DNA of 64,000 nucleotides from JAFAHD01 sp035654355 (GTDB taxonomy: Bacteria > Vulcanimicrobiota > Vulcanimicrobiia > Eremiobacterales > Eremiobacteraceae): assembly GCA_035654355.1 (NCBI GenBank), contig DASRXC010000092.1:9160-73159 (forward strand), read 5' to 3'. The notes below the pieces were generated by a model that was given only the letters and a program-made list of their open reading frames with translations, made no database searches and was not told where the DNA came from. Shown in pieces: positions 1-9,118 of the stretch. Numbering within the stretch: position 1 is the first letter of the stretch; every line of letters starts with the position of its first letter. A program made the translations under genes and the position numbers.

Positions 1-3
1 GTG

Positions 4-732
4 CTAGCGGCGCAACGCCGCGACGGTGCGCATCCAGCTGAGGATCTCGCCGAGCGTCACCTTCGACACGCCCTTCTCCCGATTGCGGAATGCGATCGGC
101 ACTTCAACGACGCGCGCGCCCGCACGCGTCGCTTCGTAGAGCAGTTCAGGAACCATTGAGTAGCCCGTCGATCGTAACGCCTCGAGCCGCATCCTGCGCA
201 ACAGAGGAGCGGTGTAGATGCGAAATCCAGAGGTGCAGTCGCGCACGCGCAAACCGAGCAATGCACGCGCCGCAGCATTGGCGACCGCGCTGTTGGCCTT
301 GCGCGCAAGCGAAAAATTCTCAACGGTTCCGCCGGGTGCATAACGCGACCCGATAACGACGTCCGCGTCGCCGGCGTCGAGCCGCGCGAGCATCGCAGGA
401 ATCGTCGTTGGATCGTGCGAGCCGTCCGCATCCATCGTCGCGATCATCTCATACGCCGCGTCCAAACCGTACTCGATGCCCGCGATATACGCGGTGCCGA
501 GACCGAGTTTGCCGGGCCGTGAGATGAGAAAGAGCCGCGGCTCGTGCACGCGCATCGCGGTGACGAGATCAGCCGTGCCGTCAGGCGAGGAATCGTCGAC
601 GACCAGCACGTCGACGCGCGGCGACGAATCCATCACGCTGTGAACCGTTGCCGCGATGTTCTCGCGCTCTTGAAAGGTGGGCAGTACCACAAGGCAGCGA
701 CCGGTCGCGTGCTGCACATCAGGGAGCGTCAC
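4..732 (-). CDS. Family 2 glycosyltransferase, polyprenol-phosphate mannosyltransferase-like
   Basis: A 242-residue cytoplasmic GT-A glycosyltransferase, probably moving a sugar from a nucleotide donor to polyprenyl phosphate. Visible motifs are an N-terminal VVLPTFQERENI strand/loop, the VVDDSSPDGT nucleotide-binding segment, and the metal-binding MDADGSHDP. These match the catalytic domain of the dolichol/polyprenol-phosphate mannose synthase group (DPM1-like). No C-terminal membrane segments are present, so it corresponds to the short soluble form. The start is GTG at 732; the stop lies at 4-6, so the gene is complete. It diverges from the cysteine desulfurase gene 55 bp away. The sugar and acceptor cannot be read from sequence. 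Confidence 0.85.
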   Translation of the reverse strand: MTLPDVQHATGRCLVVLPTFQERENIAATVHSVMDSSPRVDVLVVDDSSPDGTADLVTAMRVHEPRLFLISRPGKLGLGTAYIAGIEYGLDAAYEMIATMDADGSHDPTTIPAMLARLDAGDADVVIGSRYAPGGTVENFSLARKANSAVANAAARALLGLRVRDCTSGFRIYTAPLLRRMRLEALRSTGYSMVPELLYEATRAGARVVEVPIAFRNREKGVSKVTLGEILSWMRTVAALRR

Positions 733-787
733 AGCACCACGTCTTCGGCGCCGAGGTTCACCCGACCCCGTCGCGAAGGTAGCGCAT

Positions 788-1993
788 ATGGCTGTCTATC
801 TCGATAATGCCGCCACGACGCCGCTGCGCACTGAAGCGCTTGATGCGATGCTGCCCTTCTTGCGCGCGGATTACGCCAATCCGTCAAGCGCGCATTCGGC
901 CGGACAGCGCGCACGGCGCGCGCTCGATAACGCGCGCGAGCGAACCGCGGCAGTGCTCGGCGTGCGCGCAGACGAGATCATCTTCACGGGCGGCGGTTCC
1001 GAAGCCGACTGCACCGCAATCTTCGGACTGTGCGCGCCCGGCGCGGGATCGCGGCGCCGCTTCATCACCAGCGCGATCGAGCATCACGCAGTGTTGCACG
1101 CCGCTGAAGCGGTGCGCGAAGGCGGTCACTCAGTCACGATCCTTCCCGTCGATGTGGAAGGCTTCGTGCACGCTGACGCGCTTGAAGAAGCGCTCCGCGA
1201 CGTCGAGGTAGCCGGCACGGAACGCGCGACGACGCTCGTGAGCATTATGCATGCCAACAACGAGATCGGTACGATCGAGCCGATCGCACGGCTAGCGGCG
1301 ATCGCGCACGAACACGGAGCGCTCTTCCACACCGACGCGGTGCAGACGGTTGGACATATTCCACTCGACGTCGGCGCTCTCGGCGTCGATGCGCTGTCTT
1401 TGTCAGCTCACAAGTTCGAGGGACCAAAGGGCGTCGGTGCGCTGTACGTGCGCAACGGGTTGACGACGAAGCCCCTGATCGTCGGCGGCACCCAAGAAGG
1501 CGGACGGCGCGCAGGTACTGAGAACGTCGCAGGCATCGTCGGCCTTGCAGTCGCGCTCGAACTCGCGGTCTCCGACGTCGAACTCAGTGCGCGGCGCACT
1601 GCTGCGCTGCGCGATCAACTCATCGACGGAGCACTCACGTTACCCGGCGTTTCACTCAACGGCCCTCGACACGAGCGCGTCCCCAATAATGCCAACCTGC
1701 GGTTCGAAGGCATAGAAGCACAAACGATGGTCCTCGCGTTGGATCTCGCCGGCTTCGAGGTTTCAACAGGCAGCGCGTGCACGTCGGGCTCGCTCGAGCC
1801 ATCGCACGTCTTGAGCGCACTCGGCCAATCCTCGGCGCACGCGCGCGGCGCTGTTCGATTCACGCTCGGACGCACGACCAGCGCAGACGACATCGCGTGT
1901 TTGCTTTCGCGCCTCGGGGGTACGATACAGAAGTTACGGGCGCTGGCAGGCGCGTTGGAACCTGGGGGAGGTCTCACACGGGTCAGAGAATGA
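788..1993 (+). CDS. Cysteine desulfurase (NifS/IscS family)
   Basis: A PLP-dependent enzyme of 401 residues that removes sulfur from cysteine as a protein persulfide for Fe-S clusters, thiolated tRNA or similar sinks. The N-terminus VYLDNAATTPLRTEAL is the family hallmark. The PLP lysine is Lys209 in SAHKFEGPKG and the active cysteine is Cys331 in STGSACTSGS, on the long loop typical of group I (NifS/IscS) enzymes. The start at ATG 788 gives the conserved N-terminus; the frame is open further upstream, but that sequence looks unlike the family. No iscU or mnmA is adjacent, so the sulfur acceptor is unknown. Confidence 0.93.
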   Translation: MAVYLDNAATTPLRTEALDAMLPFLRADYANPSSAHSAGQRARRALDNARERTAAVLGVRADEIIFTGGGSEADCTAIFGLCAPGAGSRRRFITSAIEHHAVLHAAEAVREGGHSVTILPVDVEGFVHADALEEALRDVEVAGTERATTLVSIMHANNEIGTIEPIARLAAIAHEHGALFHTDAVQTVGHIPLDVGALGVDALSLSAHKFEGPKGVGALYVRNGLTTKPLIVGGTQEGGRRAGTENVAGIVGLAVALELAVSDVELSARRTAALRDQLIDGALTLPGVSLNGPRHERVPNNANLRFEGIEAQTMVLALDLAGFEVSTGSACTSGSLEPSHVLSALGQSSAHARGAVRFTLGRTTSADDIACLLSRLGGTIQKLRALAGALEPGGGLTRVRE

Positions 1994-2006
1994 CTCCGGT
2001 CCTCGC

Positions 2007-2435
2007 ATGACCACCCAAGATTTTATGTGGCTCGCCATCGGTATCGCCGCGCTCGCCATCGCGGGCGGGCTGCTGTACGTCTTCATCAGATTAGGAATGC
2101 TCCTGACGCAGACGCAGGCGACGCTGACGAAGGCGGATGCGAAGCTCGACCAATTCGACGTGCCGGTCATGAAGACGATGGACCACGTCGGCAACATCGC
2201 GGACAGCGTCGACAGCATGGTCGCACGGGTCGACCGCGTCACCGCGGTGGCCGAGCGAGCGGCGGGAGCGGTCGACAAAGCGACCGATGCCGCGAGCGCC
2301 ACGATCGCTCCAACCGTCGTGAAGATCGCCAGCCTCATCGCAGGCGTGAGCGCGGGGGCGCGTTCATTTTTGAACAAGGCGCGCGGCAAAGACAATGGAT
2401 CGAATGTGAAGGAGACGCAGACAGATGGACAATGA
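2007..2435 (+). CDS. DUF948 / YtxG-like membrane-anchored protein
   Basis: A 142-residue protein with one N-terminal transmembrane helix (about residues 8-30) followed by a long helical, probably coiled-coil region rich in Ala, Asp, Val and Lys. This is the layout of the DUF948/YtxG family. It overlaps the next gene, a YtxH-family member, by 11 bp, the same pairing as ytxG-ytxH in Bacillus subtilis, where the genes belong to the general stress response. Here the pair sits directly upstream of an RsbV/RsbW/sigma module, which supports a stress role. The molecular function of the family is not known. Confidence 0.7.
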   Translation: MTTQDFMWLAIGIAALAIAGGLLYVFIRLGMLLTQTQATLTKADAKLDQFDVPVMKTMDHVGNIADSVDSMVARVDRVTAVAERAAGAVDKATDAASATIAPTVVKIASLIAGVSAGARSFLNKARGKDNGSNVKETQTDGQ

Positions 2436-2769
2436 TCGCAGCAACTCCGGAGTCGGGTTTCTCTCCGGGTTGGTGATCGGCGCCTTCGCAGGCGCCGTGC
2501 TCGCTCTCGTGCTCGCGCCGCAATCCGGTGAAGAGACGCGCGAATTGATTTCCGGCAAAGCGCAAGAAGCGCGAGGCAAAGCGCTCGACCTCGCTTCCGA
2601 TCTTCGCGACCTTGCAAACCAACTCGCCGAGGATCTGCGCAAGCAGGCCGACGATCTGGCCAAGCGCACGCGCGCGGCCTACGACATGACTGCCAAACGT
2701 GCCGGCAATGCGGTGAACGCCGCCAAGCAGGCTGCGCAGTCGAAGATCGACGAGCTGCAGAACGGATAG
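2425..2769 (+). CDS. YtxH-like protein
   Basis: A 114-residue protein with an N-terminal glycine-rich membrane segment (about residues 9-31) ending in the typical LAPQSGEETRELI motif of the YtxH family. A charged amphipathic helical tail follows (residues 35-114) with repeated Asp/Lys/Ala patterns. A strong GAAGGAGA ribosome-binding site lies at 2408-2415, inside the previous gene. It is translationally linked to the YtxG-like gene upstream and ends 7 bp before the anti-sigma antagonist gene, so the five genes from 2007 to 4406 probably form one operon. Confidence 0.8.
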   Translation: MDNDRSNSGVGFLSGLVIGAFAGAVLALVLAPQSGEETRELISGKAQEARGKALDLASDLRDLANQLAEDLRKQADDLAKRTRAAYDMTAKRAGNAVNAAKQAAQSKIDELQNG

Positions 2770-2776
2770 GCGGAGC

Positions 2777-3124
2777 GTGGATATCACTGTAGACGTCAAG
2801 GAGCTTCCTGGCAAGAATGGCGTGCGCGTCGTCGACCTCAATGGCGAGATCGACGTATACACCTCGCCGCGTGTCAAGGAGACGATCGGCGAGCTCATCG
2901 ATCAAGGCCACTACGACCTGATCATCAATCTCGAGAACGTCCGCTACATCGACTCGACCGGCTTGGGCGTGCTCATCGGCGGCCTCAAGCGCGTCCGCGA
3001 GCATTCGGGCACCGTCAGCTTGGTGTGTACGAATCCGCAGATCAAGAAGATCTTCGACATCACCGGCCTCGTCAAGATCTTCGGCATCTACGATTCCGAA
3101 GCGAGCGCAGGAGCAGCGCTATGA
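2777..3124 (+). CDS. Anti-sigma factor antagonist, STAS domain (RsbV/SpoIIAA-like)
   Basis: A 115-residue single STAS domain. The conserved phosphorylation site is Ser60 in RYIDSTGLGVLIG. In known RsbV and SpoIIAA proteins the unphosphorylated form binds the anti-sigma kinase and frees the sigma factor. It starts at GTG 2777 and its stop overlaps the ATG of the anti-sigma gene (ATGA), which suggests the switch partners are produced in balance. No PP2C phosphatase (RsbU/RsbP/SpoIIE type) that would reactivate it is found in the window. Confidence 0.93.
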   Translation: MDITVDVKELPGKNGVRVVDLNGEIDVYTSPRVKETIGELIDQGHYDLIINLENVRYIDSTGLGVLIGGLKRVREHSGTVSLVCTNPQIKKIFDITGLVKIFGIYDSEASAGAAL

Positions 3125-3561
3125 TCTCTCCGCAACATCAGCCGCCGTCGAACGTCATCGAGCTGCGGCTGCCAAGCAAAGCCGAGTGGGTGGGCGTCGC
3201 TCGTCTCGCGATCGCCGGCATCGCCAGCCGCCTCGACTTTGGCATCGAAGATATCGAAGACCTCAAGCTGGCGGTGGCCGAGGCGTATACCAACTGCATC
3301 CAGCACGCGGCTGATGACGGCGAGGTGCGCATCCTGTGCGGCATCGACCCGGACAAACTGACCGTGACAGTGACCGATGACGGCAAAGGTTTCAGAGGGC
3401 AAGGAACGGATCCGCGGCTCGCTGACGAGCCGCAAGAGAGAGGACTAGGAGTGTTCTTGATCCGGACGCTGATGGACGATGTGAGCTATGACGTCGATCC
3501 GCGCCGCGGCACCAGGCTGACGATGACCAAGCATCTGCGGCCGCTGACGCAGGACCGATAG
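3121..3561 (+). CDS. Anti-sigma factor / serine kinase (RsbW/SpoIIAB-like)
   Basis: A 146-residue GHKL (HATPase_c) protein. The N-box is AEAYTNCIQHA, the G1 box is VTDDGKGF and the G2 box is RGLGVFLIRTLMDDV. These fit RsbW/SpoIIAB kinases, which hold a sigma factor and phosphorylate the STAS antagonist. The ATG at 3121 overlaps the antagonist's stop; the sigma gene follows 35 bp downstream. The gene order antagonist, anti-sigma, sigma equals that of rsbV-rsbW-sigB and spoIIA. Confidence 0.9.
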   Translation: MISPQHQPPSNVIELRLPSKAEWVGVARLAIAGIASRLDFGIEDIEDLKLAVAEAYTNCIQHAADDGEVRILCGIDPDKLTVTVTDDGKGFRGQGTDPRLADEPQERGLGVFLIRTLMDDVSYDVDPRRGTRLTMTKHLRPLTQDR

Positions 3562-3596
3562 CAGCTTTCCCGAGCGTTCGGACGCAAGACGATATC

Positions 3597-4406
3597 GTGG
3601 GAGCACAACCACGCCCGTCCAATGATTCCCGTTCGGAGCGATTCGATCGGCAGCGCACGCGCGCGCTGTTCGCGACGTTCGCTGAGACACGTGACGTGGA
3701 CTTGCGCGAGCAGCTGGTCATCGCGCACCTCAACCTCGTGCGCTATCTCGCGTCGCGTTTCGCCAACCGCGGCGAGCCGCTCGACGATCTGATCCAGGTC
3801 GGTACGCTGGGCCTCATCAAAGCGATCGACCGCTTTGAGCCGCAGCGCGGCTTAGAGTTCACGACGTATGCGACGCCGACGGTGATCGGCGAAATCAAAC
3901 GTCACTTCCGCGATCGCGGGTGGGCGATCCGCGTGCCGCGCAGGCTGCAAGAGCTCAACGCCGCTGTCAACCGCGCGCTCGATACGATGTCGGTGCAACT
4001 GGGGCGCTCGCCGAGCGTCGCCGAGCTTGCCGCGGCGCTGAACGCGAGCGAAGAAGAGATCATCGAGGCGCACGAGCTCGGTCAAGCCTATTCGCCGCTG
4101 TCTCTCGACGTCGAGCTGGCCGGCGAGAGCGAAGGCAAGGCGGCGACGCTGCTCGACTACCTCGGCCGCGACGATCCCGACATGCGCGCGCTCGAAAACA
4201 AGGACCTGCTCGAACGCGCCTTCGAGCGCCTTGACCGGCGCGAACGCGTCATCGTCTACCTGCGTTACTACGAGAACGTGTCGCAATCGGCCATCGCGCG
4301 CCGGCTGCAACTCTCGCAGATGCACGTCTCGCGCCTGCAACAACGCGCCCTTGCGAAGATGAAGGGCCTGCTCCAAGAAGAGTCGCGACCCGAACACGCA
4401 AAATAA
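3597..4406 (+). CDS. RNA polymerase sigma factor, SigB/SigF/SigG subfamily
   Basis: A 269-residue group 3 sigma factor. Region 2 is recognised by LDDLIQVGTLGLIKAIDRFE and TTYATPTVIGEIKRHFRD, and region 3 by the segment around residues 130-165. Region 4 carries a helix-turn-helix in SQSAIARRLQLSQMHVSR. The WAIRVPRRLQELN segment is typical of SigB/F/G factors controlled by partner switching. It starts at GTG 3597 after a short untranslated gap. It probably directs a stress regulon that may include the upstream ytxG/H-like genes; its target promoters were not identified. Confidence 0.92.
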   Translation: MGAQPRPSNDSRSERFDRQRTRALFATFAETRDVDLREQLVIAHLNLVRYLASRFANRGEPLDDLIQVGTLGLIKAIDRFEPQRGLEFTTYATPTVIGEIKRHFRDRGWAIRVPRRLQELNAAVNRALDTMSVQLGRSPSVAELAAALNASEEEIIEAHELGQAYSPLSLDVELAGESEGKAATLLDYLGRDDPDMRALENKDLLERAFERLDRRERVIVYLRYYENVSQSAIARRLQLSQMHVSRLQQRALAKMKGLLQEESRPEHAK

Positions 4407-4415
4407 CCACCCGGT

Positions 4416-7061
4416 ATGACATCCGCGGACATCCGGCGGTCGTTCGTCGATTTCTTCGTGGCCAAAGGCCACCTGCATCTGCCCGGTGCGAGCCTCGTGC
4501 CCGACGCCTTGTCGACGACGTTATTCACGATCGCCGGCATGGAGCCGTTCGTGCCTCAGTTCCTGGGCGAAGCACCGCCACCGGCGCCGCGCGTCGTGAC
4601 GGTGCAGCGCTGCCTGCGAGTCGCCGGCGGGAAGAACGACATCGATTCGGTCGGTCGGAGCGGGCGGCACGGTACGTTCTTGGAAATGCTGGGCAACTTC
4701 TCGTTCGGCGACTACTACAAGCGCGAAGCGATCGCGTTCGCGTGGGAATATCTGACGCGCACGCTCTCGCTGCCGGCAGATCGTTTGTACGCGACGGTCT
4801 ATGTCGACGACGACGAAGCGGCGGAGATTTGGCAGCGCGATATCGGCCTGCCGCCGGAGCGCATCAGCCGTTTTCGCGAGGACAACTTCTGGGATATGGG
4901 GCCGACCGGTCCGTGCGGCCCATGCTCTGAGATCTTCTACGACTTGGGCGAGTCGGTCGGCTGCGGTAAGGAAACGTGCGGCGTCGGCTGCCCGCACTGC
5001 AACCGTTACATCGAAGTCTGGAATCTAGTCTTTCAACAATATGACCGCGACTCGGACGGCACGCTGCATCCGCTGCCCAAGCAGGGCATCGACACAGGCA
5101 TGGGCTTCGAGCGCTTGTGCATGGTCCTCGCGGGCAAGACGTCGATCTTCGACACCGACTTGTATCAGTCCATCATCGACAAACTGCCCAAGGACGGCCC
5201 AACGCGCTTGTCCGCTGAGGATCGCGGCGTGCACCGCCGCATCATCGCCGATCATGCTCGGTCGTGCGTGTTCCTGGTCGCCGACGGTGTCACGCCGTCG
5301 AACACAGATCGCGGGTACGTGCTGAGATTTCTCGCGCGCCGTGCGATCCGCAGCGGCAAGCTGCTCGGCTTTCCGGACGGATTCTTCTCGCGTCTCACGC
5401 CGGTGGTCGTCGATTCGCTCGCGAGCGGCTACCCCGAGTTGCGCGACGCGAGCGAGCGTGTCCAGCGCACGCTGGAAGCGGAGGAACGTCAGTTCGGCGC
5501 GACGCTCGCGCGCGGCTCGACGCGGCTGTCCGAGCGGCTCGACGCGCTGCGTAGCAACCAACGGCGCGAACTGTCCGGAAAAGATGCGTTCGAGCTGTAC
5601 GATACATACGGATTTCCAGTCGATCTCACGCGTGAGATCGCGTCTGAGGCCGGCGTCTCCATCGACATGGTGGGTTATCACGCCGCCATGGACGAGCAGC
5701 GCGAGCGCGCACGCGCCGACGCGCTGGCAAAACGCGGTGAAGTCCGCGTCGCGCGCCCGACGATCGAGACGTCCGAACGGTCGGTCTTCGTCGGGTACGA
5801 AGGCCTCGATGCAAAAGCGACGATCGTCGCGCTCTTCGATCGCAATGGCGCAGCCGTGCAGCACCTCGAGAACGACGAACATGGCGCGATCGTGCTCGAT
5901 CAAACGCCATTTTATGCCGAGCGCGGCGGTCAAAGCGGCGATCGCGGCGCGATCGCTTCGACGGTGTCGTCGTTCGATGTCCGCGACACTCAATACGAGG
6001 ACAAAGCGCAGCGCCGCATCGTGCACCGGGGCGTCGTGCGCTCGGGCGCCTTTGCGGTGGGGGATCAGGTCGACGCCTTGGTCGATCCGCACTGGCGGCG
6101 CGAGATCCGCCGCCATCACACCGTGACGCATCTGTTGCAGCGCGCGCTCAAAGAAGTGCTCGGCGATTCGGTCGTCCAGCGCGGAAGCGCGGTCTTTCCC
6201 GAGCGCACGCGCTTTGACTTCGATTCTCCAGTCGGCGCCCTGTCGCGGCCGGTACGCACCCAAGTCACCGATCGCGTGAATGAGCTGATCCGCAGCGACT
6301 ATCACGTCAGCGAGGAGACGATGCCGTTCGCGGCGGCGATCGCCCGTGGCGCAGTATATATGAAGGGCGAGAACTACGGCGACGTCGTGCGCGTGGTCAG
6401 CTTCGGTCCCAGCGTCGAGCTGTGCGGCGGCACGCACGTCGACTCGACGGGAGAGATCGGGCATTTTGTCTTGCTGGCCGAATCGGCGATCGGCGCGGGT
6501 ATCCGCCGCGTCGAGGGTGTCGTGTCCGAAGCGGCAGATCGCTATGTCCTGTCGGTGCGGGATCGAATGGACGAAGTCGGCTCGGCCCTGTCGACCTCGG
6601 CCGAGCACGTTCCAGAAGCGGTTGAGCGCTTGACAGCGCGCCAGCGCGAGCTCGAGCGCCGCATCGAAACGCTGCAGGCACAGCTCGCCGCGCAACACGC
6701 CGGCGAATACGCCGCCGCCGCCAAAGAAGTCGCAGGCGTCCGGTACGTCGCGCTCGAGCACGATGATGCAACGGTTGGAGCGCGCGATCTAGCCGAGTCG
6801 ATCCAGCAGAAGCTTCCGGACGGAGTCGTCGTCATCGCCGCGCCCTCCAACGGCAAGGTGTCGTTGGTCGTCGCGGCCGGTGGTCAAGCGGCGAAGAAAG
6901 GCGTCTCCGCAAAAGACGTGCTGGCGGCACTTATGCCGCACATCGACGGCAAAGGTGGCGGCAATCCGGCCATCGCGCAGGGTGCCGGTAAGAACGCGGC
7001 CGGCATCAACGCAGCGCTCGCCGCGGTACCGGCTGCGATCGAAAAGGCCGTTCGTGGCTGA
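4416..7061 (+). CDS. alaS: Alanyl-tRNA synthetase
   Basis: The 881-residue class II synthetase that charges tRNA-Ala. The catalytic domain begins at the N-terminus (FFVAKGHLHLPGASLVP, then GRHGTFLEMLGNFSFGDYYK). The editing domain holds the zinc-binding residues His568 and His572 in RHHTVTHLLQ and Cys670 and His674 in CGGTHVDSTGEIG. The C-terminal C-Ala/DHHA1 region ends with GGGNPAIAQGAGKN. Length is normal for the family. It starts at ATG 4416, 9 bp after the sigma factor gene, an unusual neighbourhood for a housekeeping gene. The GTG of the following gene overlaps its end by 8 bp. Confidence 0.97.
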   Translation: MTSADIRRSFVDFFVAKGHLHLPGASLVPDALSTTLFTIAGMEPFVPQFLGEAPPPAPRVVTVQRCLRVAGGKNDIDSVGRSGRHGTFLEMLGNFSFGDYYKREAIAFAWEYLTRTLSLPADRLYATVYVDDDEAAEIWQRDIGLPPERISRFREDNFWDMGPTGPCGPCSEIFYDLGESVGCGKETCGVGCPHCNRYIEVWNLVFQQYDRDSDGTLHPLPKQGIDTGMGFERLCMVLAGKTSIFDTDLYQSIIDKLPKDGPTRLSAEDRGVHRRIIADHARSCVFLVADGVTPSNTDRGYVLRFLARRAIRSGKLLGFPDGFFSRLTPVVVDSLASGYPELRDASERVQRTLEAEERQFGATLARGSTRLSERLDALRSNQRRELSGKDAFELYDTYGFPVDLTREIASEAGVSIDMVGYHAAMDEQRERARADALAKRGEVRVARPTIETSERSVFVGYEGLDAKATIVALFDRNGAAVQHLENDEHGAIVLDQTPFYAERGGQSGDRGAIASTVSSFDVRDTQYEDKAQRRIVHRGVVRSGAFAVGDQVDALVDPHWRREIRRHHTVTHLLQRALKEVLGDSVVQRGSAVFPERTRFDFDSPVGALSRPVRTQVTDRVNELIRSDYHVSEETMPFAAAIARGAVYMKGENYGDVVRVVSFGPSVELCGGTHVDSTGEIGHFVLLAESAIGAGIRRVEGVVSEAADRYVLSVRDRMDEVGSALSTSAEHVPEAVERLTARQRELERRIETLQAQLAAQHAGEYAAAAKEVAGVRYVALEHDDATVGARDLAESIQQKLPDGVVVIAAPSNGKVSLVVAAGGQAAKKGVSAKDVLAALMPHIDGKGGGNPAIAQGAGKNAAGINAALAAVPAAIEKAVRG

Positions 7062-7755
7062 GCGCCTTTTGGCGCTCTCGGTCGCGGTTGCGCTTGCGGC
7101 TCTTGCGAGCACGACGGATGCATCTGCCGCATCCGCACCAACCGGCGCCGTCGCGAAGACGTTAGCGAAATACCGCACGATGATGGCGACGCTCGTGCAA
7201 CCGCGCAACATGGTGTTCGAGTACAGCGAAGTCCGCACCGGGCCCACGCGGATGATCAGCACAGTGCACCGAGTCTATCGCAACCAAGCCGGCGAACAGC
7301 GCAACGACACGATCTCGATCGACGACTCAAAGCTGCGCCCGCCGCACACGCAGACGTACAAACGGGCGACCTGGCCCTACGCCGCCGATCAATTCGCGGT
7401 GATGGCCGCTGACTACGAAGCGACTTTCGCCGGTCTCGCAGTCGTGAACGGCCGTAAGGCGTACATGTACGACACGAAGCGCACGAGCCCGGGGCCATTC
7501 GCGGTCATCCAGCTCGCGCTCGATCCCTCAACCGGCATGCCATTGCGCGTGCGTTACATCGCGTCGTCCAGCGATTGCGATGGAACCGGCGAGATCGATT
7601 TCATGCAGGTAGGGCAGTACATACTCCCGTCGGTCGTAGCGGCGCAGTGCACGATTGCAGGCAGCGGCGAGTTCAGACACGTCATCCGCTTTTCGAACTT
7701 TTCGTTTCCAGCGGTCATTCCGCAGGACGTGCTCCACCCGGCTGGCGCGTCGTGA
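7054..7755 (+). CDS. Secreted protein of unknown function
   Basis: A 233-residue protein with a clear signal peptide (hydrophobic run LLALSVAVALAALA, probable cleavage after about residue 25). The mature part is beta-rich, without cysteine-rich or enzymatic motifs I recognise. The fold could resemble the LolA/outer-membrane-lipoprotein-sorting group, with its repeated 'how the protein binds and changes a value' strands, but this is a guess. The GTG at 7054 overlaps the end of alaS and gives the signal peptide directly after the start. Its stop overlaps the GTG of the next gene, so these two are translationally linked. Confidence 0.7.
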   Translation: MAERLLALSVAVALAALASTTDASAASAPTGAVAKTLAKYRTMMATLVQPRNMVFEYSEVRTGPTRMISTVHRVYRNQAGEQRNDTISIDDSKLRPPHTQTYKRATWPYAADQFAVMAADYEATFAGLAVVNGRKAYMYDTKRTSPGPFAVIQLALDPSTGMPLRVRYIASSSDCDGTGEIDFMQVGQYILPSVVAAQCTIAGSGEFRHVIRFSNFSFPAVIPQDVLHPAGAS

Positions 7756-8930
7756 GGACGTTTGTCGAGCGCTGGTCTGCTCCGATCGTATTCGTCGTGG
7801 CGCTCGTGCTCTATCTCGTCTCGACGGGGTTCATGCACGCGTATTATGACAATTTCATTCGGCTTGCATATGCGTTCACACACGGCCGTTTATGGATCGA
7901 TTGGCCCGGACCGGCGATCGAAGCGCTCGAGTTCAACGGTCAGCATTACGTCATTGAAGGCCCCATCCCGGCCATTCTCTGCATCCCGCTCGTGCTGTTA
8001 TTCGGGCTCGATGCCAATCAAGCAGTCGTCTGCGCAATCGCCGCAGCCATCGGGGTTTGCGCGACCTGGGTCATGCTCGGTCGCATGCACGTTTCGCGCG
8101 GCGTGCAGATCTGGACGACGGTCTTTCTCGGTTTCGGCACGGTGTACTGGTGGTGTGCATCCTTTGGGTCGCTCTGGATGTTCGCGCACATCACCGGCGC
8201 GATGTTCGCGCTGCTCGCGCTTGCTGAGTGGTATGGCAAACGACGGCCGTGGTTGCTCGGCGTACTCTTCGCGTGCCTTGCACTCTCGCGTTTCCCGATG
8301 GCGCTGGCAGGAATTCCGTTTGCGATTTGGCTTGCAATCGAGACGCCGAAAGGCGAGCGTTTGCGCGTGCTCGCACAGACCGCGCTTGGCGCGCTGCCGT
8401 TCTTCTTACTGTTCATCGCCTACAACTATGGTCGTTGGGGCACGCCCAACGACATCGGATACACGACGTGGTTCCATCAAGACGAAGTCGGATCCAAAAC
8501 CGGCAGCCCGTTCCAGTTGCAATTCCTGCCCGGCAATCTGTACAGCTTCTTCTTATTACCGCCCGAGTTCATCACGTACCCGCCATGGCTGAAACCGACT
8601 GGCGCGGGTGTAGCGCTGACATTCACTAGCCCCGCGTTGCTGCTCGCGTTCTTCGCATCGGCTCGAGCGCGCGAGACATGGTTCCTGTGGGCCGCGACCA
8701 TTTTGACCGCGATCCCATCGGCGCTCTACTATGTCAATGGCTTCGAGCAGTTCGGCATGCGTCACTCGATGGATTTCGCGCCGTTTCTGATCCCGCTGGT
8801 CGCGCGCGGGCTCGAGCGTGCGAAGTACGCGATTCTCCACGCGCTGATCGCATGGTCGGTGCTGGCAAACGCATATGGAGTGTGGTTCTCCTGGGCATTC
8901 CACGCCTACGCCGTAGTGCCACGCTACTGA
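7752..8930 (+). CDS. Polytopic membrane protein, possible GT-C-type glycosyltransferase
   Basis: A 392-residue protein with roughly nine or ten hydrophobic segments. The first loop after TM1 contains acidic and aromatic residues (AYYDNFIRLAYAFTHGRLWID) followed by EALEFNGQHYVIEGPIPA, a layout seen in membrane glycosyltransferases of the GT-C fold, which use lipid-phosphate sugars. No family-specific catalytic signature could be confirmed. It starts at GTG 7752, overlapping the upstream stop by four bases. A polyprenol-phosphate sugar synthase-like gene lies at the start of the window, but too far away to count as context. Function is unknown. Confidence 0.6.
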   Translation: MRTFVERWSAPIVFVVALVLYLVSTGFMHAYYDNFIRLAYAFTHGRLWIDWPGPAIEALEFNGQHYVIEGPIPAILCIPLVLLFGLDANQAVVCAIAAAIGVCATWVMLGRMHVSRGVQIWTTVFLGFGTVYWWCASFGSLWMFAHITGAMFALLALAEWYGKRRPWLLGVLFACLALSRFPMALAGIPFAIWLAIETPKGERLRVLAQTALGALPFFLLFIAYNYGRWGTPNDIGYTTWFHQDEVGSKTGSPFQLQFLPGNLYSFFLLPPEFITYPPWLKPTGAGVALTFTSPALLLAFFASARARETWFLWAATILTAIPSALYYVNGFEQFGMRHSMDFAPFLIPLVARGLERAKYAILHALIAWSVLANAYGVWFSWAFHAYAVVPRY

Positions 8931-8966
8931 CGCACAGGCGCCAGCGGGCACCATAGCCGGGGCGTT

Positions 8967-8990
8967 TGGCGTCGGCAAAAGCCGACGCCA
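8967..8990 (+). terminator. Strong hairpin, possible terminator
   Basis: A perfect 10-bp inverted repeat (TGGCGTCGGC / GCCGACGCCA) with an AAAA loop, 36 bp after the membrane protein gene and 128 bp before phoB. No T-run follows, so it may act as a Rho-dependent or mRNA-stabilising stem rather than a classical intrinsic terminator. The rest of the 188-bp gap shows no clear promoter. Confidence 0.45.
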
Positions 8991-9118
8991 CCGAGGCGCG
9001 CGTTCTTACTATCCCTATTGCCCGCGTCCCCGGCGAGGTGCAGCGCTGGCGCGGGTGCGTACTGTCTGCGTGCACAAAGGTCACGCTGGGGGACTCCGGC
9101 GAACGCGCGCGCGGAACG

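Noticed and set aside
1934..3004. Minus-strand open frame across the ytxG/ytxH/RsbV genes
   Set aside because: Spans three real genes with correct ribosome-binding sites on the other strand.
5025..6761. Long minus-strand open frame opposite alaS (578 codons)
   Set aside because: It is a by-product of GC-rich codons; the plus strand encodes a complete, motif-rich AlaRS.
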